Of a stretch of 64,000 bases of DNA, positions 12,141-23,577 are shown piece by piece (the stretch's first letter is position 1; every line of letters starts with the position of its first letter). The stretch covers positions 41,316,257 to 41,380,256 of the forward strand of contig QCXZ01000003.1 in the NCBI GenBank assembly GCA_025024175.1, in the 5' to 3' direction. This DNA comes from Rhyzopertha dominica. Its lineage: Eukaryota > Arthropoda > Insecta > Coleoptera > Bostrichidae. The notes below the pieces were generated by a model. It was given only the letters and a program-made list of their open reading frames with translations, was not told the DNA's origin and did no database searches. The position numbers and the translations under genes were made by a program.

Positions 12141-13340
12141 GCCGAAACCGCGTAACGGGAGAAAGCTCAAAAATCGATGTTTCTAAACGAACATTTTAGA
12201 AAGTTTGACAGAAGACTAGAGAACACCCTAGAGTGGCACATTGTCGAAACTNTCTAGCGATGGAAAAATCGAAAACCGACGTTTCGGGAAGTTCATAGAA
12301 CATTCTGGAAAATTCATCCGCAGACGAAAGAATTACTGAGTGTGGCACTTTTCCGTAACCGTCTCGTTATGGAGATGTCGAATATCGACGTTTCGAGAAA
12401 GTCATACGCTATATTAGTGTGACGTAGATGTCGGCCATTTTGCTGCGATACGTCAAGATTTCGGATCCAAACCAACCTAGTTGTCATAATTTGCGTAAGG
12501 GAGTTCAGCGTTTGCTGTAATTTTTTAGTGTTAAAGAGTATTTTAAAGTTTCACTGTGTATGTTTAAGTAGCTTACACTACTTCGCTTTACTTAGCAAGT
12601 ATTACAAACTGAAATTACATTTAGATACAACGTATTGTTGAAAAGATGAACAAACACTAAGTTCGTGTGTGGAGCATTACAATTTACAAGTTTTGCCAGA
12701 AAATGGTAATGGGTTGGGTCCCTTATTGTAGGTTAAGCTTTTCAGCAATACCTACATTGTAACTAAATGTAACTTATGTATGTAATATTTGCGAAAGCGA
12801 AGGAGTGTCAGCTACCCAAACATACACAGTAACACTCTAAAATATTCTTTTAACACTAAAAAATTGCACCAAACACTAAACTCCCTTATGCACGACTTGG
12901 TTTGTTTTGATCCAGGATCTAAACTAATTGTAATTTCGGTTTGTACTAGTTGTGAAGCAAAAGGAAGGAGTATAAGCTACTCAAATAAGTACAGTAACAC
13001 TTCTAAATATTATTTTAAAGTCACAAAATTGCAACCAACACTGAGGTCCGTTACGCATGTTATGACAACTCGGTTTGTCAGGATCCAGGACTTTGCGTAC
13101 CGCAGAAAAATGACCGTTACTACGTCGGCACTGATATAGCGTATTGAGAATAATGGAAAGCTGATCAGCAGATGAAAGAACCCCGAAACATGGCACATTG
13201 CCGTAACCGCCTCGCTGTGGAAATGTCGGAAATCGACGATTCGAGAATGTCATGGAACATTCTAGGACATTCAATGGAAGACCTAAGAACACCTAAGTGT
13301 TGGACATTGCCGAAGTTGTCTCGCGACACAGGAATACTAT
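12141..13340. mobile_element. Foldback-like palindromic element with tandem-repeat arms
   Basis: The left arm (12141-12610) reappears in reverse complement in the right part (about 12791-13340). For example GGTTTGGATCC..., TTATGACAACT and CTACGTC..CACT..ATATAGCGTAT are shared between the reverse complement of 12410-12500 and 13055-13145. The outer arm holds diverged tandem units of about 100-110 bp marked by GCCGAAACCG or CCGTAACCG followed by AATCGACGTTTCGAG; units start near 12141, 12243 and 12353 on the left and 13200 and 13309 on the right. The inner block is present twice on the right (12791 and 12956, offset about 165 bp). Long inverted arms of direct repeats are the hallmark of Foldback/Galileo-type elements. 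No transposase is visible. Confidence 0.65.
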
Positions 13341-15478
13341 CCCAGCGAAACGAGTCGTTGCTAGTCTGAGAGTATTGAATCAGTAACGTGCGAGCATTAA
13401 AACAATAACCGTTTCTATAACATATCAGACATGTCCACGTTAATAGGAGGGGGTATTGAAAATACAGCCTACCCACAATTTTCTTAAGCTCTGTTCAAAT
13501 TGTTAAGAATCTAACGGGAACAAGGCTTCAGGTAATATGCAATACTAATTCTTATGTTTAATTACTATAATCTTTTGGGTTTCAAAGATATATTTTCAAC
13601 ATTCTTATCTCCTAGTGGTCTGGTATTAAAATATCATTGTCTACTAGAGCCACTTGGGCTTACTAATGTTCTGATTTATTTAAAAAGCTGAGGTACGTAT
13701 CCATTTATTGCGTAGTATGTTTTTTTAATTTTTACTATTTCTATTACAAACTCTAGCGGTTACGCCAATGATTCGCTGTACAATTCAGCTTGTACTTATT
13801 TCGGCACCGAGTAGGTACCTAATTTCTCCGAAACACGGTGCAAATGTATTCTCGCACACTCTTCCGTTGTGTTTAAAAGCGAAGTTTGTTAGAGCTGTTT
13901 TCGCTGTCGAATGGTAAAAGAAACACGACTCTCGTGGCGAATTATGCCGGCAATTATTCTCGATTTGTCTCTTGTATTTTAGAGAAGAGGAGTTCCTGGT
14001 CCTAATTAAGCCGTGTTTATTCTGCAAATTGTTCTTTGTGGAGAAGCGAGCGTGGAATAAAAAAAGGAGGCGGGAGAATTCGCCATGTCAGAAGCAAACG
14101 GTTTGTTGCGGGGATGATTTTATTTAAACCGTGTCTGGCCGGAATCTGCATGGAATTCGTTATAAGTTGCGATGTGATACTTTGTGTGTTGTTTATTTAT
14201 CTAACAACTACTCTTTTCATTTTTTGAACATTTTATTTAATGCACTTTAGCCATTCTACAGCGCGATACTTACGTGAAGACCGCACGATAAGCGGATTGA
14301 ATGATCCGTGTTAAGTATGTAAATGATCAAGCATTTACCACTGTCAGCAAAATTCTATTTATTAATCATTGAATTCATGTTTTTGGCATGTAGGATACTT
14401 TTTGTCTGAAGTCAAAATTGCTTACTTCGAATTTGACGTCACTTTTGTATAAATTCATTTGTAGTGATCAATTTATAAANCAGTGATGATGGCTTATATG
14501 AGCTGAAAGCGCATTGTCAGTTTTGTTATAAATAGAGTGGATATATTTGGATTTAATGAAGATTAATCTTCCATTTTGTGCATATGGACCAGTTTACAAT
14601 ATTTAATAAGTTTTCATGCAGCATCACATACTAAACATCTTTAACACATTCTTTTATCAGCAGTTCCCGTCGTTCGCCCAATGCTCAATTTGAGTATAAA
14701 ATATACTCTGTATGTTTCAGATATAGGCATTACATAGTTAGCTGGAACGTATCTGCTACTCGAAGCCCTTTAATATTTTTCATTAGCTCCACCAAAATTT
14801 ATTTATTTATAGTCGGAAAGAGAATAGCCAATTTTCAAATGTTTTAGGACACAGATGCTTAAACGTTTTAAAATATTTTCAGCTTTGTGTTGTGTTTGTA
14901 CTTTGTCGATCCAGTCGATAGGTAATTCTTGTTCATAATCGTTATATGGGTCTAACGTTGTTAATAATAAAAATAACAATAATCATAATCATAATGAAAA
15001 TTTAATTTACCCTTGAGGGGTACAAACAGATACGTTTCAGTTGTTGATTCCTGGCTTTAGATCTTTGTTAGGGATACTGACTTTTAAAACATTTTATTCA
15101 TACATTTCTATAGTTTAAGCTTATTTCTACCAAACCTATACTAATGTACAAATATTTTCAATTTCAGCCTAAAAATAAATAAAAATTAAATCTGGTTTAC
15201 CCTTTTACATTAAAGTATAGGTAATNAATCCATTTTNCCCTTCAGCATAGCTCTATGCTGATGGTTTGGCATCTGTATATGCAAAAACAATACTGTTTGA
15301 TCTTTTTTTGCTGTTTTCTATATGGCCTACAATATGTTCTATTTTTTGGTCTCAGTTTTTTACTTCAAACCTAGTTCTTTCATTCTTTTACGATTTCAAA
15401 TTAACTGCACTCAAACTAAACCATTAGTATGGCATTTGAGTTTATAATAGAACTATGAAAGTTGTCTAAGATCTACTA
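13341..15478. other. No gene recognised; one GC-raised block
   Basis: Positions about 13785-14180 are richer in G and C than the surroundings and open on both strands, but the frames overlap each other and show no domain. The block may be conserved non-coding DNA. The remainder is AT-rich, with several single N bases and a short hairpin near 15244-15262 (CAGCATAG to GCTGATG). Confidence 0.45.
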
Positions 15479-15679
15479 AACTGGTGAGCATAACTATAGC
15501 CCCACCCAAAATTTTGGGTGTATCTACCATAAACTTTACGTAAATTAATTATGCGTTTGGGAACTCAGAATACAAGATAAAAGAACGCTAAAAAATAATT
15601 TTTACACCAATTGCATACAATTTTTTTATTTATTCAAAAATATTCCATAAATCATGGGTGCATAACTATAGCCCCTATA
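15479..15679. repeat. Left TIR of the Minos-like element
   Basis: About 200 bp, inverted relative to 16887-17086. It holds two direct copies of GCATAACTATAGCCCC, at the outer end (15488-15503) and the inner end (15660-15675), 172 bp apart. This is the IR/DR layout seen in Sleeping Beauty- and Minos-type elements, where the repeats bind transposase. Confidence 0.9.
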
Positions 15680-15714
15680 ATACATAACTTTAATAATATT
15701 TACTTATCGATAAT

Positions 15715-16765
15715 TTAATAATGGGTTTCTTTACCATTTTTTCTAATTAACTCGAAAACTCTAGAACGCATACTGTTAACGAAGTTTACGAGTATTTCAG
15801 GCTCCAAATTTCTCCAAACTTCCTCTAAAGAATGTTTCAATTCGTTAACGGTAGCATATTGCTTGTTGTCTTGGTATAGCCGCCGAACTACGACTCCCCA
15901 AAGGTTTTCGATGGGATTCATATCCGGGGAGCATGCAGGCCATTCCAACAAATCGATATTTTCATCCCTAAAAAATGCCATCGCCTCTCTGCTCACGTGT
16001 ATTCGCGCATTATCTTGCTGGAATATGAATCGATTTTGGTTGTTCTCGTTTAAAAATGGCAATAAGCGGCATTCCAGGACATCAAGGTACTCTCTTGTAT
16101 TCATCCGTGTTGTCGGAAAAGCCAAATTCAAAGTTCCTCCTTTGGTAAAAGCTCCCCACACCATGAGAGTGCCTCCACCAAAATTTCGTTTACTAAGAAA
16201 TTTAGGCTCTTTACGCAGNTCTCTCCAGTAAGAATTAAAACCATCTGGACCATCTAGACGGAACTTTTTTTCGTCGGGAAAAATTACCTGAAAGATGTTT
16301 GGAGTCTAGGAAAAATTCGGAAAGAAATACAAATTAAATTAAAATTACATGGTCCCAGATTCGGTCCATATTCCGCCGAGCAAATTCTACTCTTTGAATT
16401 ATGTGGCGCGGGAGAAGCCTTGGTGCTTTTTTCAACTTCTGTCGCACAATATGCTCGCTTCCACGTATGATTCTGCCTACAGTCCATCGTGAAACATTTG
16501 CTCCACATTCTTCACCGATTCGTTTACAGCTTTTTAAGCTGTTACTTGCAGTAGAGACAATTCTTCTTGCCGTCCTAGGTGAAACTTTCTTTTTTGGACC
16601 TCCTGTTTTATGTGTCCCATGCTCTCCAGGGTTTCTTAGATAATTTGTAACAACTTTACGCGAGCTGTTAATTCTTCTGGAAATTTCTCGTCGACTTAGA
16701 CCTTCGTCTTGGAAAGCCAAAATTTTACCCTTCTCAATCTCCGATAAGTAGGATCCGCGGGGCAT
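15715..16765 (-). CDS. Minos-like Tc1 transposase, two exons, 329 aa
   Basis: Cut-and-paste transposase that would bind the element's TIRs and insert at TA. Exon 1 is 16765-16349 (139 codons from ATG). Exon 2 is 16287-15715 (190 codons plus stop). The N-terminal part has a paired-like helix-turn-helix (LSRREISRRINSSRKVVTNY, near residues 23-42), a GGPKKK basic stretch near residue 55 in place of the usual GRPR motif, and a second HTH region. The catalytic part has the first Asp in VIFPDEKKF (residue 144), the second in FQQDNARIH (231) and Glu in MNPIENLWG (266). That gives DD34E, the Tc1 spacing. Length is close to the family's usual 340-360. Splicing is required: exon 1 read through ends four codons into the intron. 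One codon holds an N. The ATG was chosen because MPRG is a usual Tc1-family start. The gene looks intact. Confidence 0.92.
16288..16348 (-). other. 61-nt intron in the transposase gene
   Basis: On the minus strand it runs from GTAATTTTAATTT to ACATCTTTCAG, with consensus GT and AG ends and a pyrimidine-rich 3' part. Removing it joins codons for RIWDH directly to VIFPDEKKF in phase 0, restoring the expected Tc1 catalytic motif. Reading through it hits a stop at once. Confidence 0.9.
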
Positions 16766-16886
16766 TTTGCACTAATTGATACAATTTGTGACTTTAATAC
16801 TGTCAAATAGTGGCATTTGTTTATGTTGACAACAAAAATCAAAGCCACCCAAATATTATTTTTTGCGGAAAATAACGGAAAGACAG

Positions 16887-17086
16887 TAGGGGCTATAGTT
16901 ATGCACCCATGATTTATGCAATATTGTTGAATAAATAATATAAATTGTTTGCAATTGGTGTAAAATTTATTTTTTAGCGTTCTATTACCTTGTATTCTGA
17001 ATTCCCAAACGCATAATTAATTCACGTAAAGTTTATGGTAGATACAGCCAAAATTTGGGGTGGGGCTATAGTTATGCTCACCAGTT
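16887..17086. repeat. Right TIR of the Minos-like element
   Basis: Inverted partner of 15479-15679. The 16-bp motif is present as GGGGCTATAGTTATGC at 16889-16904 and 17062-17077, 173 bp apart, mirroring the left side almost exactly. The transposase gene starts 121 bp inside this TIR, so its promoter probably lies in or beside it. Confidence 0.9.
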
Positions 17087-17088
17087 TA

Positions 17089-18818
17089 TTCTTCAAAAAT
17101 TTCTTGTCATTATGCTTCTTCTGCATGTAACTTTCATTTATCTTGATCCTTATTTTCCTTTATGCCCCAAATTAAATACAAATTTTTCGTTAAACTGGTC
17201 CGTGATTACAAATGCCTTATTAACACCACCATCGCGACAATAAATAAATCGTAATTTAGCATATTTCTAAAATCACTGAATAATTAAACTTGGACGATTT
17301 TCTGTTACAGCAATGTAATGATTTTACATTTTGTATCGTGGCAGTATGTAATAAATAAATGAGTAGTTAAAGAAACATTTGTTGAATAATGTATTATTAT
17401 TATTATTATTATTTTAAAGTGTTTAAAACTATTTTAGTAAACGTTCATTACCTCTAATTAAAAGATTTATTCTATTTCATAAACGGAATTGTAAGAATTA
17501 CATGAATATCTTACATACGTCAGAATGATGCCAAATCAAATATTTTGTCACACATAATGCCGTTAAAGAAATTTAAAACTTTATTATCAAATATTAAATA
17601 GTTTGTATTAAAACCGATTTGGAAAATCTCATATTCTTTCGAAGTTTACACAAATAATGACACATGCGTTTACTATCATATTTTACACACAAATTCCCCG
17701 TATTCATCTAGACACCGTTAAAGTCCGCTCCACTGATCATATTACATTATCGTGTATTCCGCATGGATGACCTTAAGAGCTTGTTCAACGTATTCCAAAT
17801 TACGCACCATTAAAACCATTTTATGACGTAATTGGCCAACTTTTTCCAAAGACAATCTCGTATTTCACATCAAAACCCATGAATAGCTCAGGGTAGGGAT
17901 CCGTGACATGCAGGTATGCACAATGCCCCGCGGAAAACTTTTCTAAGAACCTCACAATGAACGCCAGCATGCAAGCGCTTTGTTTTTGCCCTGTGGGTAT
18001 TAAATCTTATGGATTCATTGTCTCTTAAAAAGACATATGTCAGCTTGGGCAGAAAATAGAATTGTTCCACACAAAGGGGTGCCTGCATTAATTCCTTTTA
18101 ATCGCGTACGAAAGTTTTGAGCGTTGTGAGCAGCCCCTAAGCCCCGGGAGGAGTTATGGCATCACGTCATGCTTTTTTAGTGTGAACAAAAAGCAGTAGT
18201 AAAAATTCAATCGGATGATTTCCCGAGGGTGAGAGAACATTATACAGTCAGGTAGTTATGGCTGTGCTTGGTTTCAATGCGATTGCAGTTTACACTTAAC
18301 GTGGTCATTTGTAGTAGGTAACAGCAAATGCAATCGTCACGTCACCCACTCAACTATGCACATTTGATTATGTATGTTATTGGCATGGACTGGAGGCGGT
18401 GCATTAAGATGTTACTATAACAAAAACTATAAAAATGTAACTTTGAGCTATTTATTTAGTTTAGTCAACTGTTAACTGAGCATTAAGTTAGTGTCAACTA
18501 ATAAATCAGACACGTATATTATCGTCTAGAGTTCCAAAGTTTGTTTCCCTTTAATGTTATTTTGTTAAATGACTGGCGTAAGCTATAACCAAAGAAGAGC
18601 GTTGAGAATGCCAACTAAACGGAAACATTGGTCCTGTTTTAAGCGAAATTTTATCGTTGTTTAACACTCACATTATTGCATGTATACATCCTTGTCATCT
18701 TTGGTAAAGGTGTGCTTAGAGGACAGCAGAAGCGCGCTGAGCGATTCTGATTGGTCAATCTGGTCCGAAACTGAAGTGTAATTTATCTGATATTCTCGTA
18801 TAACAAATTTACGCTAGT
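17089..18818. other. No gene recognised; TTA microsatellite
   Basis: A pure TTA run lies at about 17391-17414. Positions 17700-18130 have raised GC without a recognisable frame; the minus-strand frame at 17888-18088 shows no domain. No inverted repeats or RNA genes were noticed. Confidence 0.5.
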
Positions 18819-19452
18819 ATTTATTTATTTTATTTATTTATTTATTATTATACCCACAAAATACCTTACAGTCATATGTACCGTACAGTAATGTAGTACT
18901 TAATAACAATGACTGTGGTCCTTGCCCAGTGTGGGCGTATGGGATTAATTCAAATCAAAATTAAGGTGCAATCCTAACAGCCGAAAGCCGCACCGGCGCG
19001 CGCGCGCGCACAGCGGAAACACAGCACAGAGTACAAAAAACAAAAAAAACAAAAAAAAAAAGCGGAATACTGAAACAGTATACCAAACGTGTGCATACTG
19101 ACGCAGCAAATAAGAATCAGTAGAAGCAATCATGAGAAACAAGAACGAGAATAAAGGTGGTAAAAATGAGAAGAGAAAAAAATTGTTTTTATAACTACTT
19201 AGTTAATTCAAAAAATTCGTTCAAGTCATAAAATGTTTTTCCAGACAACCAACGTTTTAAGTTTCTTTTAAATATTAACTTAGTTGGTACATTGGTTTTA
19301 ATGGTGTCTGGCAGATTATTGAATATTTTAATTCCCATATATAGATAATAATTTTGTGATGACGACCTGTTAAATTTAGGCAGCCGAAATTCCGTATTGT
19401 ACCTGGTGGCGTAATCATGAAAATCCCTGTGAATAGGTAAAACTGATTTCAT
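18819..19452 (-). mobile_element. 5'-truncated non-LTR retrotransposon, 3' end
   Basis: The minus strand reads the last part of a reverse-transcriptase ORF (19452-19195), then about 345 bp of 3' untranslated sequence, then a simple A-rich tail seen on the plus strand as repeated TTTA at 18819-18850. An ORF end, a 3' region and a tail in this order is the usual form of a dead-on-arrival LINE copy. The untranslated part holds a GC run (about 18995-19009) and A-rich patches. The tail of TAAA units rather than pure A suggests a CR1/Jockey-type lineage, which is inference. Confidence 0.65.
19195..19452 (-). pseudogene. C-terminal tail of a CR1/Jockey-type reverse transcriptase
   Basis: The 85-residue frame has the pattern that closes many insect non-LTR pol proteins: HRDFHDYATRYN, then FRLPKFNRSSSQNYYLYMGI, then KIFNNLPDTIK, FKRNLKRWL and FYDLNEFF. 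These residues lie after the RT palm and thumb and have no catalytic role. The frame opens in the middle of the protein, with the Met an internal residue, so the ORF is the stub left by 5' truncation. The sequence just upstream (above 19452) no longer reads as reverse transcriptase, which marks the truncation point or later damage. No other part of this copy is seen. Confidence 0.7.
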
Positions 19453-22400
19453 TGAAAAGACAATCTCATGTCAGTATAACAGTGAAGATATTGAGACTTT
19501 TATAGGCTTGCCTGCAGGTAGCTTCATTGACAGGAATCTCTCCTCCATGATTTTTGAGACAGTGTTTTTCTTGTTTTCAACTGAAGTATGAATGTAATCC
19601 TCACATACAGCATTCATCCGCCAACAATCATGGCGCTTTTTTTGTTCATACCTCTGCTCTGATTTGCTAAAAGTGAAGTAGACGATCTTCGAATACTTTA
19701 TTCTATATAGTTTTAAATTTGTGATAAATTAAGAAGGTTGATAATCTTCTTTGGCATTACATTAAATAAATGTGTTATGTATACCAGCCGGAAGCTTTAT
19801 GCAATTATTACTACTGTAACCCCAAAAAGCCTTCCATGAACAGCATGACTATATAGAATTAAGTGCAAGATACTTTTGAATTTCTTCAACCATGCCCACT
19901 CCTTCAGTGCCTCCGACAGTATTAGAGAATTTTCGGCATACTTTCAAATTTTCAAATGTGGGTTAGTTAGTTCATCTATTCTGCAAGCATCTCCAGTCCA
20001 AGTCCAATTATCAAGGAAGCCTTAAATATGAATGTATTAGTTTCATTACATCAAACATTCAAAACATTTAAGCCCTTATTAGCGAAAATTCTTTATCTTC
20101 AGCTTCTTTAAAAACGTAAATATCCTCTTTTGCTAATAGAGTACGATTTTGTAAGAAGTGCATGCCAGTAAACTAACGCGTTGCACCGATTCAGATCAAA
20201 CTTCTTAATGCGCTTGCTCACAATTTCTGCTTTGTTTTGTTTTAAATATAGCTTCTGGTTACGGCCTATGTACTTTTTACAAACCCTATTATTAATTCTT
20301 TGACATGTGACACATTGATTGTTCTTACTTTTTTCAAAAATACAATTTAATGATTAAATTTACAAATATTGACATTTTTTTTCATTGAAATTGTAGCTCG
20401 TAATATTGAATAATTAACCCAAAGGCTGCAGCACATATACTTCTTCGATATGCTTTTGCTTCATTCTTATTATTTTTTAGGTACACCACTCCGTTAATCC
20501 CTTATAAAAAGATTTTCATACTTAGCTTACACCTTTTCTCGTTCCAAGGGCAGACTTCCTTCACTGATCACTCGTTATTATGGGACTACAATATTAACGA
20601 ACAATTTGTATCAAGACCTGTTAACATTAAAAAAATTGTTTACAACTAATTCGAGGGGTGGTCATAAGATTTCGATAATTTCCTTGATTTTTATTTTGAA
20701 CGGAACTGGTTGAATAAAATCTTTTTATATATTTTTTCTTTATTGGGCATATGTGAATAAAGTATACACGACATGTAGGTTAGAGCATATTACAGTAACT
20801 ATTATGATCACAAATAAAGCTTGTGTTAACATAGAGCCATAATGCTATTTCACTAGCAATGCAAATAACCATTAAATAAGTGTCAAAACAGTCATGTATT
20901 CGACTTAGTTTCTATCCAGTAAATTTACAAATTACAACACTCGTGTAACATTTCAAAGCATTTCACACCAAGGTTTTATCCTCGCACAGAAACCAGTGAA
21001 TCGACGTGTCGTATCAGAAAAATGTTTGTTCCTTTAAATTTTATCTTTTAATTTGGAAAATAGAAAATAGCGAATAAAAGGCGTGATATATAAAAATAGA
21101 TAAATTGCGAGGATTTATAAAATACCATTGCAATTGATTAATTTGTAAGATACATTTGAAAGATACATGAAGATCGTGTAATAAAGACTGTTGTATACTG
21201 TCTACAGTATATTGAAGTAAATAAAACCATTACCCTTGAATAAACAACGTTAGAATAGTACACATTTTTACCGTCAATTGTGAAGCTACAGGGTGTTTTT
21301 TCCCATACACATCATGCTGCCCTTTATCTCTTGTATTAGAAGCCCAATAAGCATCTGACCTAATAATTTTGAAAAGGAAAAATATAAATACAAAAAATGT
21401 TTTGCAATACACTCTTTTTGGTTGCTAATCACTCGTGAAGACATCAATACAGGATTTTTATTGCCTGTTACATTAGAGCGTATCCCTTCTTCATGTTTCT
21501 TCCGTCCTGCTAATCTTAAAATACAAATTCCACTGCATATTTTGAACAGTTGCATGAAATAAATTGTAACAATGATTAAAACCTGGGTATTTCAAGGTTA
21601 TAACACGAATTAGGCCTTAACCGGTACACTTCCAACCCCATTATAAACGGAATCATTGCGATTTCCAATTATATTTGACATTAATGGTAGATTTGTAATG
21701 AATTACATTTTGCAGTATCTGTGGTTGGTAGCAATAAGTTCAATTTATTTCTTGGGGCTACCGTGGCAATTTGGCAATTTTGTGGTACTTTAAACCAGTC
21801 AACGTTTGCGTGCACATGACATCACTACAACTAAAGTTTCAAGTTCGAGATTTCTCAAGGGTAGAGTAGAATTTAAGTATTCTTATAATGCCTATACCTG
21901 TAATATCAAAGTAGTGTAGCAATCACTGAAAGTATGCAGCAAGAGTTGCATCCTATTGTACCTTGAATGAAGCGGTAGAGTAAACTACTCCTGCAGCATT
22001 ATCTTTCATAGGCTTCGGCAAATAAATATGTTTTACAGTGAGTCAAACTACTTACTATAGACAATGGTATAAGGGTTTATAAAATTTTGTTAATTTAGAT
22101 CACAAGGTTTTTTCCTGGATTAAATAATATAAATGAGCAAAGAGATGGCGTATGTGTAATTGTTTCAATTTTTTTTACGTACCAGTAGGGTATGCAATGT
22201 AAATCTCGATCTTTCTATAAATGGGAAGAAACTACTCTGAGGCCGTGGCAGGTTTCGTCCAATTATACCGAAAACATAAGAATAAAAAATTTACTGATCT
22301 GTAATATACTTCTGTCAACTCACTGGGAGGTTGTGTTGACTCCAGACTAGCGATAATGCCTATTTTTACTCGGACCTCCCTCTTGTAATCTGCCCTAAAT

Positions 22401-23361
22401 CATCTTAAACAGGTGTAGCCGATCCGGCAACACCGTCTTTTACCCGAGCCATAATAAATGAAAATATAGAAACAAGGTCTTGCAATGGCATGCTGTCATT
22501 TTATTATTATAAGTTTATGCGTTTTAATAAACAATTATTAACATAATGTTTGCCTCTATTAGAGTCATGAACAATCCTCTCGTGTTTATTTATGCTGCAG
22601 GTAATTCACAACAACGGTGTAGTCATTCTCCCTCAGGGGCTGATTCCTGTAAGCCNAAAACATTTCGATCCAATGCAAGCTCNGCGGCGAATGCGATGGA
22701 AATGACACGCGTCGACACGCGATTCTAATTGGTATTTCGGGCTTAGTTCGTTCAGCCCGAGGCACGAGCGCGCATTCCTACAAATAATACATCCGAACGT
22801 GAGCGGTTATTAAGCGTACGTACAGGTGATTTTTGTGGAAAATTGAGTTCAAGTCAAAAAATGAGGGTGTGTGATTTAATTATATTAAACTTCAGTACTA
22901 TGTGTTTGTCCGACAAAGTAAACATTAACGAAAACGAAACGCCCTGTGCCTATATTAAATTTAAAACAAGTACACCCAGTTACCAAAAATCGAAAAGGAT
23001 TTACCAGAAAGATTGATACAGATGCTTATGAAAAGACTTCATGGTATTAAAAGTATTTAAAATAGCCGCCACTGTTCTCCCTTTATATAAGTAAAAAGTC
23101 AAAACTATCTTGGTACTTTTTTGAGACCGAAGGTTTGCGAAGCGGATAGGTAACTAAGTTACTTCATTATTTTTGCTTTAATCTTCTTTGTGGCATTGCT
23201 ATGGGACCTATCTTCCTTAAATTGTCACGAACTTAGAGCAACTTATTGTCACATGCAGACGTGTGATCTTTCGGATCTATTAGTGACTTTCTTTGCCGAT
23301 CAGCTTTTTTATACCCAATATATCTAAAACAGTATTTTGTTTATACCCAAACCTTGATTGA
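19453..23361. other. Long AT-rich stretch, no gene recognised
   Basis: I read both strands for reverse transcriptase, transposase and zinc-finger signatures and saw none. Frames at 21230-21555 are short and overlapping. Positions 22340-22800 have raised GC and two N bases but no domain. The region may be host intergenic or intronic DNA. Confidence 0.45.
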
Positions 23362-23577
23362 CAGAATATATCGGGAGCATCTTTACTGGATTTTGTATTA
23401 GACACATCTTTAGAAGACAAGCCTGTCAGAAACGAAAATGTGAGTGTTGTGACAAAACTAGATAAAAAATTGATTGCTTTAAATACCAAATTAATTTGCA
23501 CAGTAACTGCAAAAGCTCTTGACAAAACAAGAGGTTTACTGCAATTGATTGAAATTTACTCATATGTTGATTGCTAA
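23362..23577 (+). other. Uncharacterised open stretch of 71 codons without ATG start
   Basis: From CAG at 23362 to a TAA at 23575-23577 the plus strand is open and reads with a mixed, protein-like composition (NISGASLLDFVLDTSLEDKP near the start, then VVTKLDKKLIALNTKL). It is preceded by TTGATTGACAG, which could serve as a splice acceptor, but the pyrimidine tract is poor. The minus strand is also open here, which weakens the case. I do not recognise the protein. It may be an exon, a retroelement fragment or chance. Confidence 0.15.

Larger units (their letters stand above)
15479..17086 (-). mobile_element. Complete Minos-like Tc1 transposon, 1608 bp
   Basis: The element is bounded by TA on both sides (15477-15478 and 17087-17088). 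It starts AACTGGTGAGCATAACTATA and ends with the reverse complement. The TIRs are about 200 bp long and alike apart from small changes. It encodes a Tc1-family transposase on the minus strand with a single short intron. Drosophila Minos has the same plan: about 1.8 kb, long TIRs and a 60-bp intron. Ends, target duplication and open frame are all present. It interrupts unremarkable AT-rich DNA. One N at 16219 falls in the coding part, so full integrity is not proven. Confidence 0.93.

Noticed and set aside
15863..16231. 122-codon plus-strand frame.
   Set aside because: It is the antisense shadow of transposase exon 2.
16401..16643. 80-codon plus-strand frame.
   Set aside because: It is the antisense shadow of transposase exon 1.
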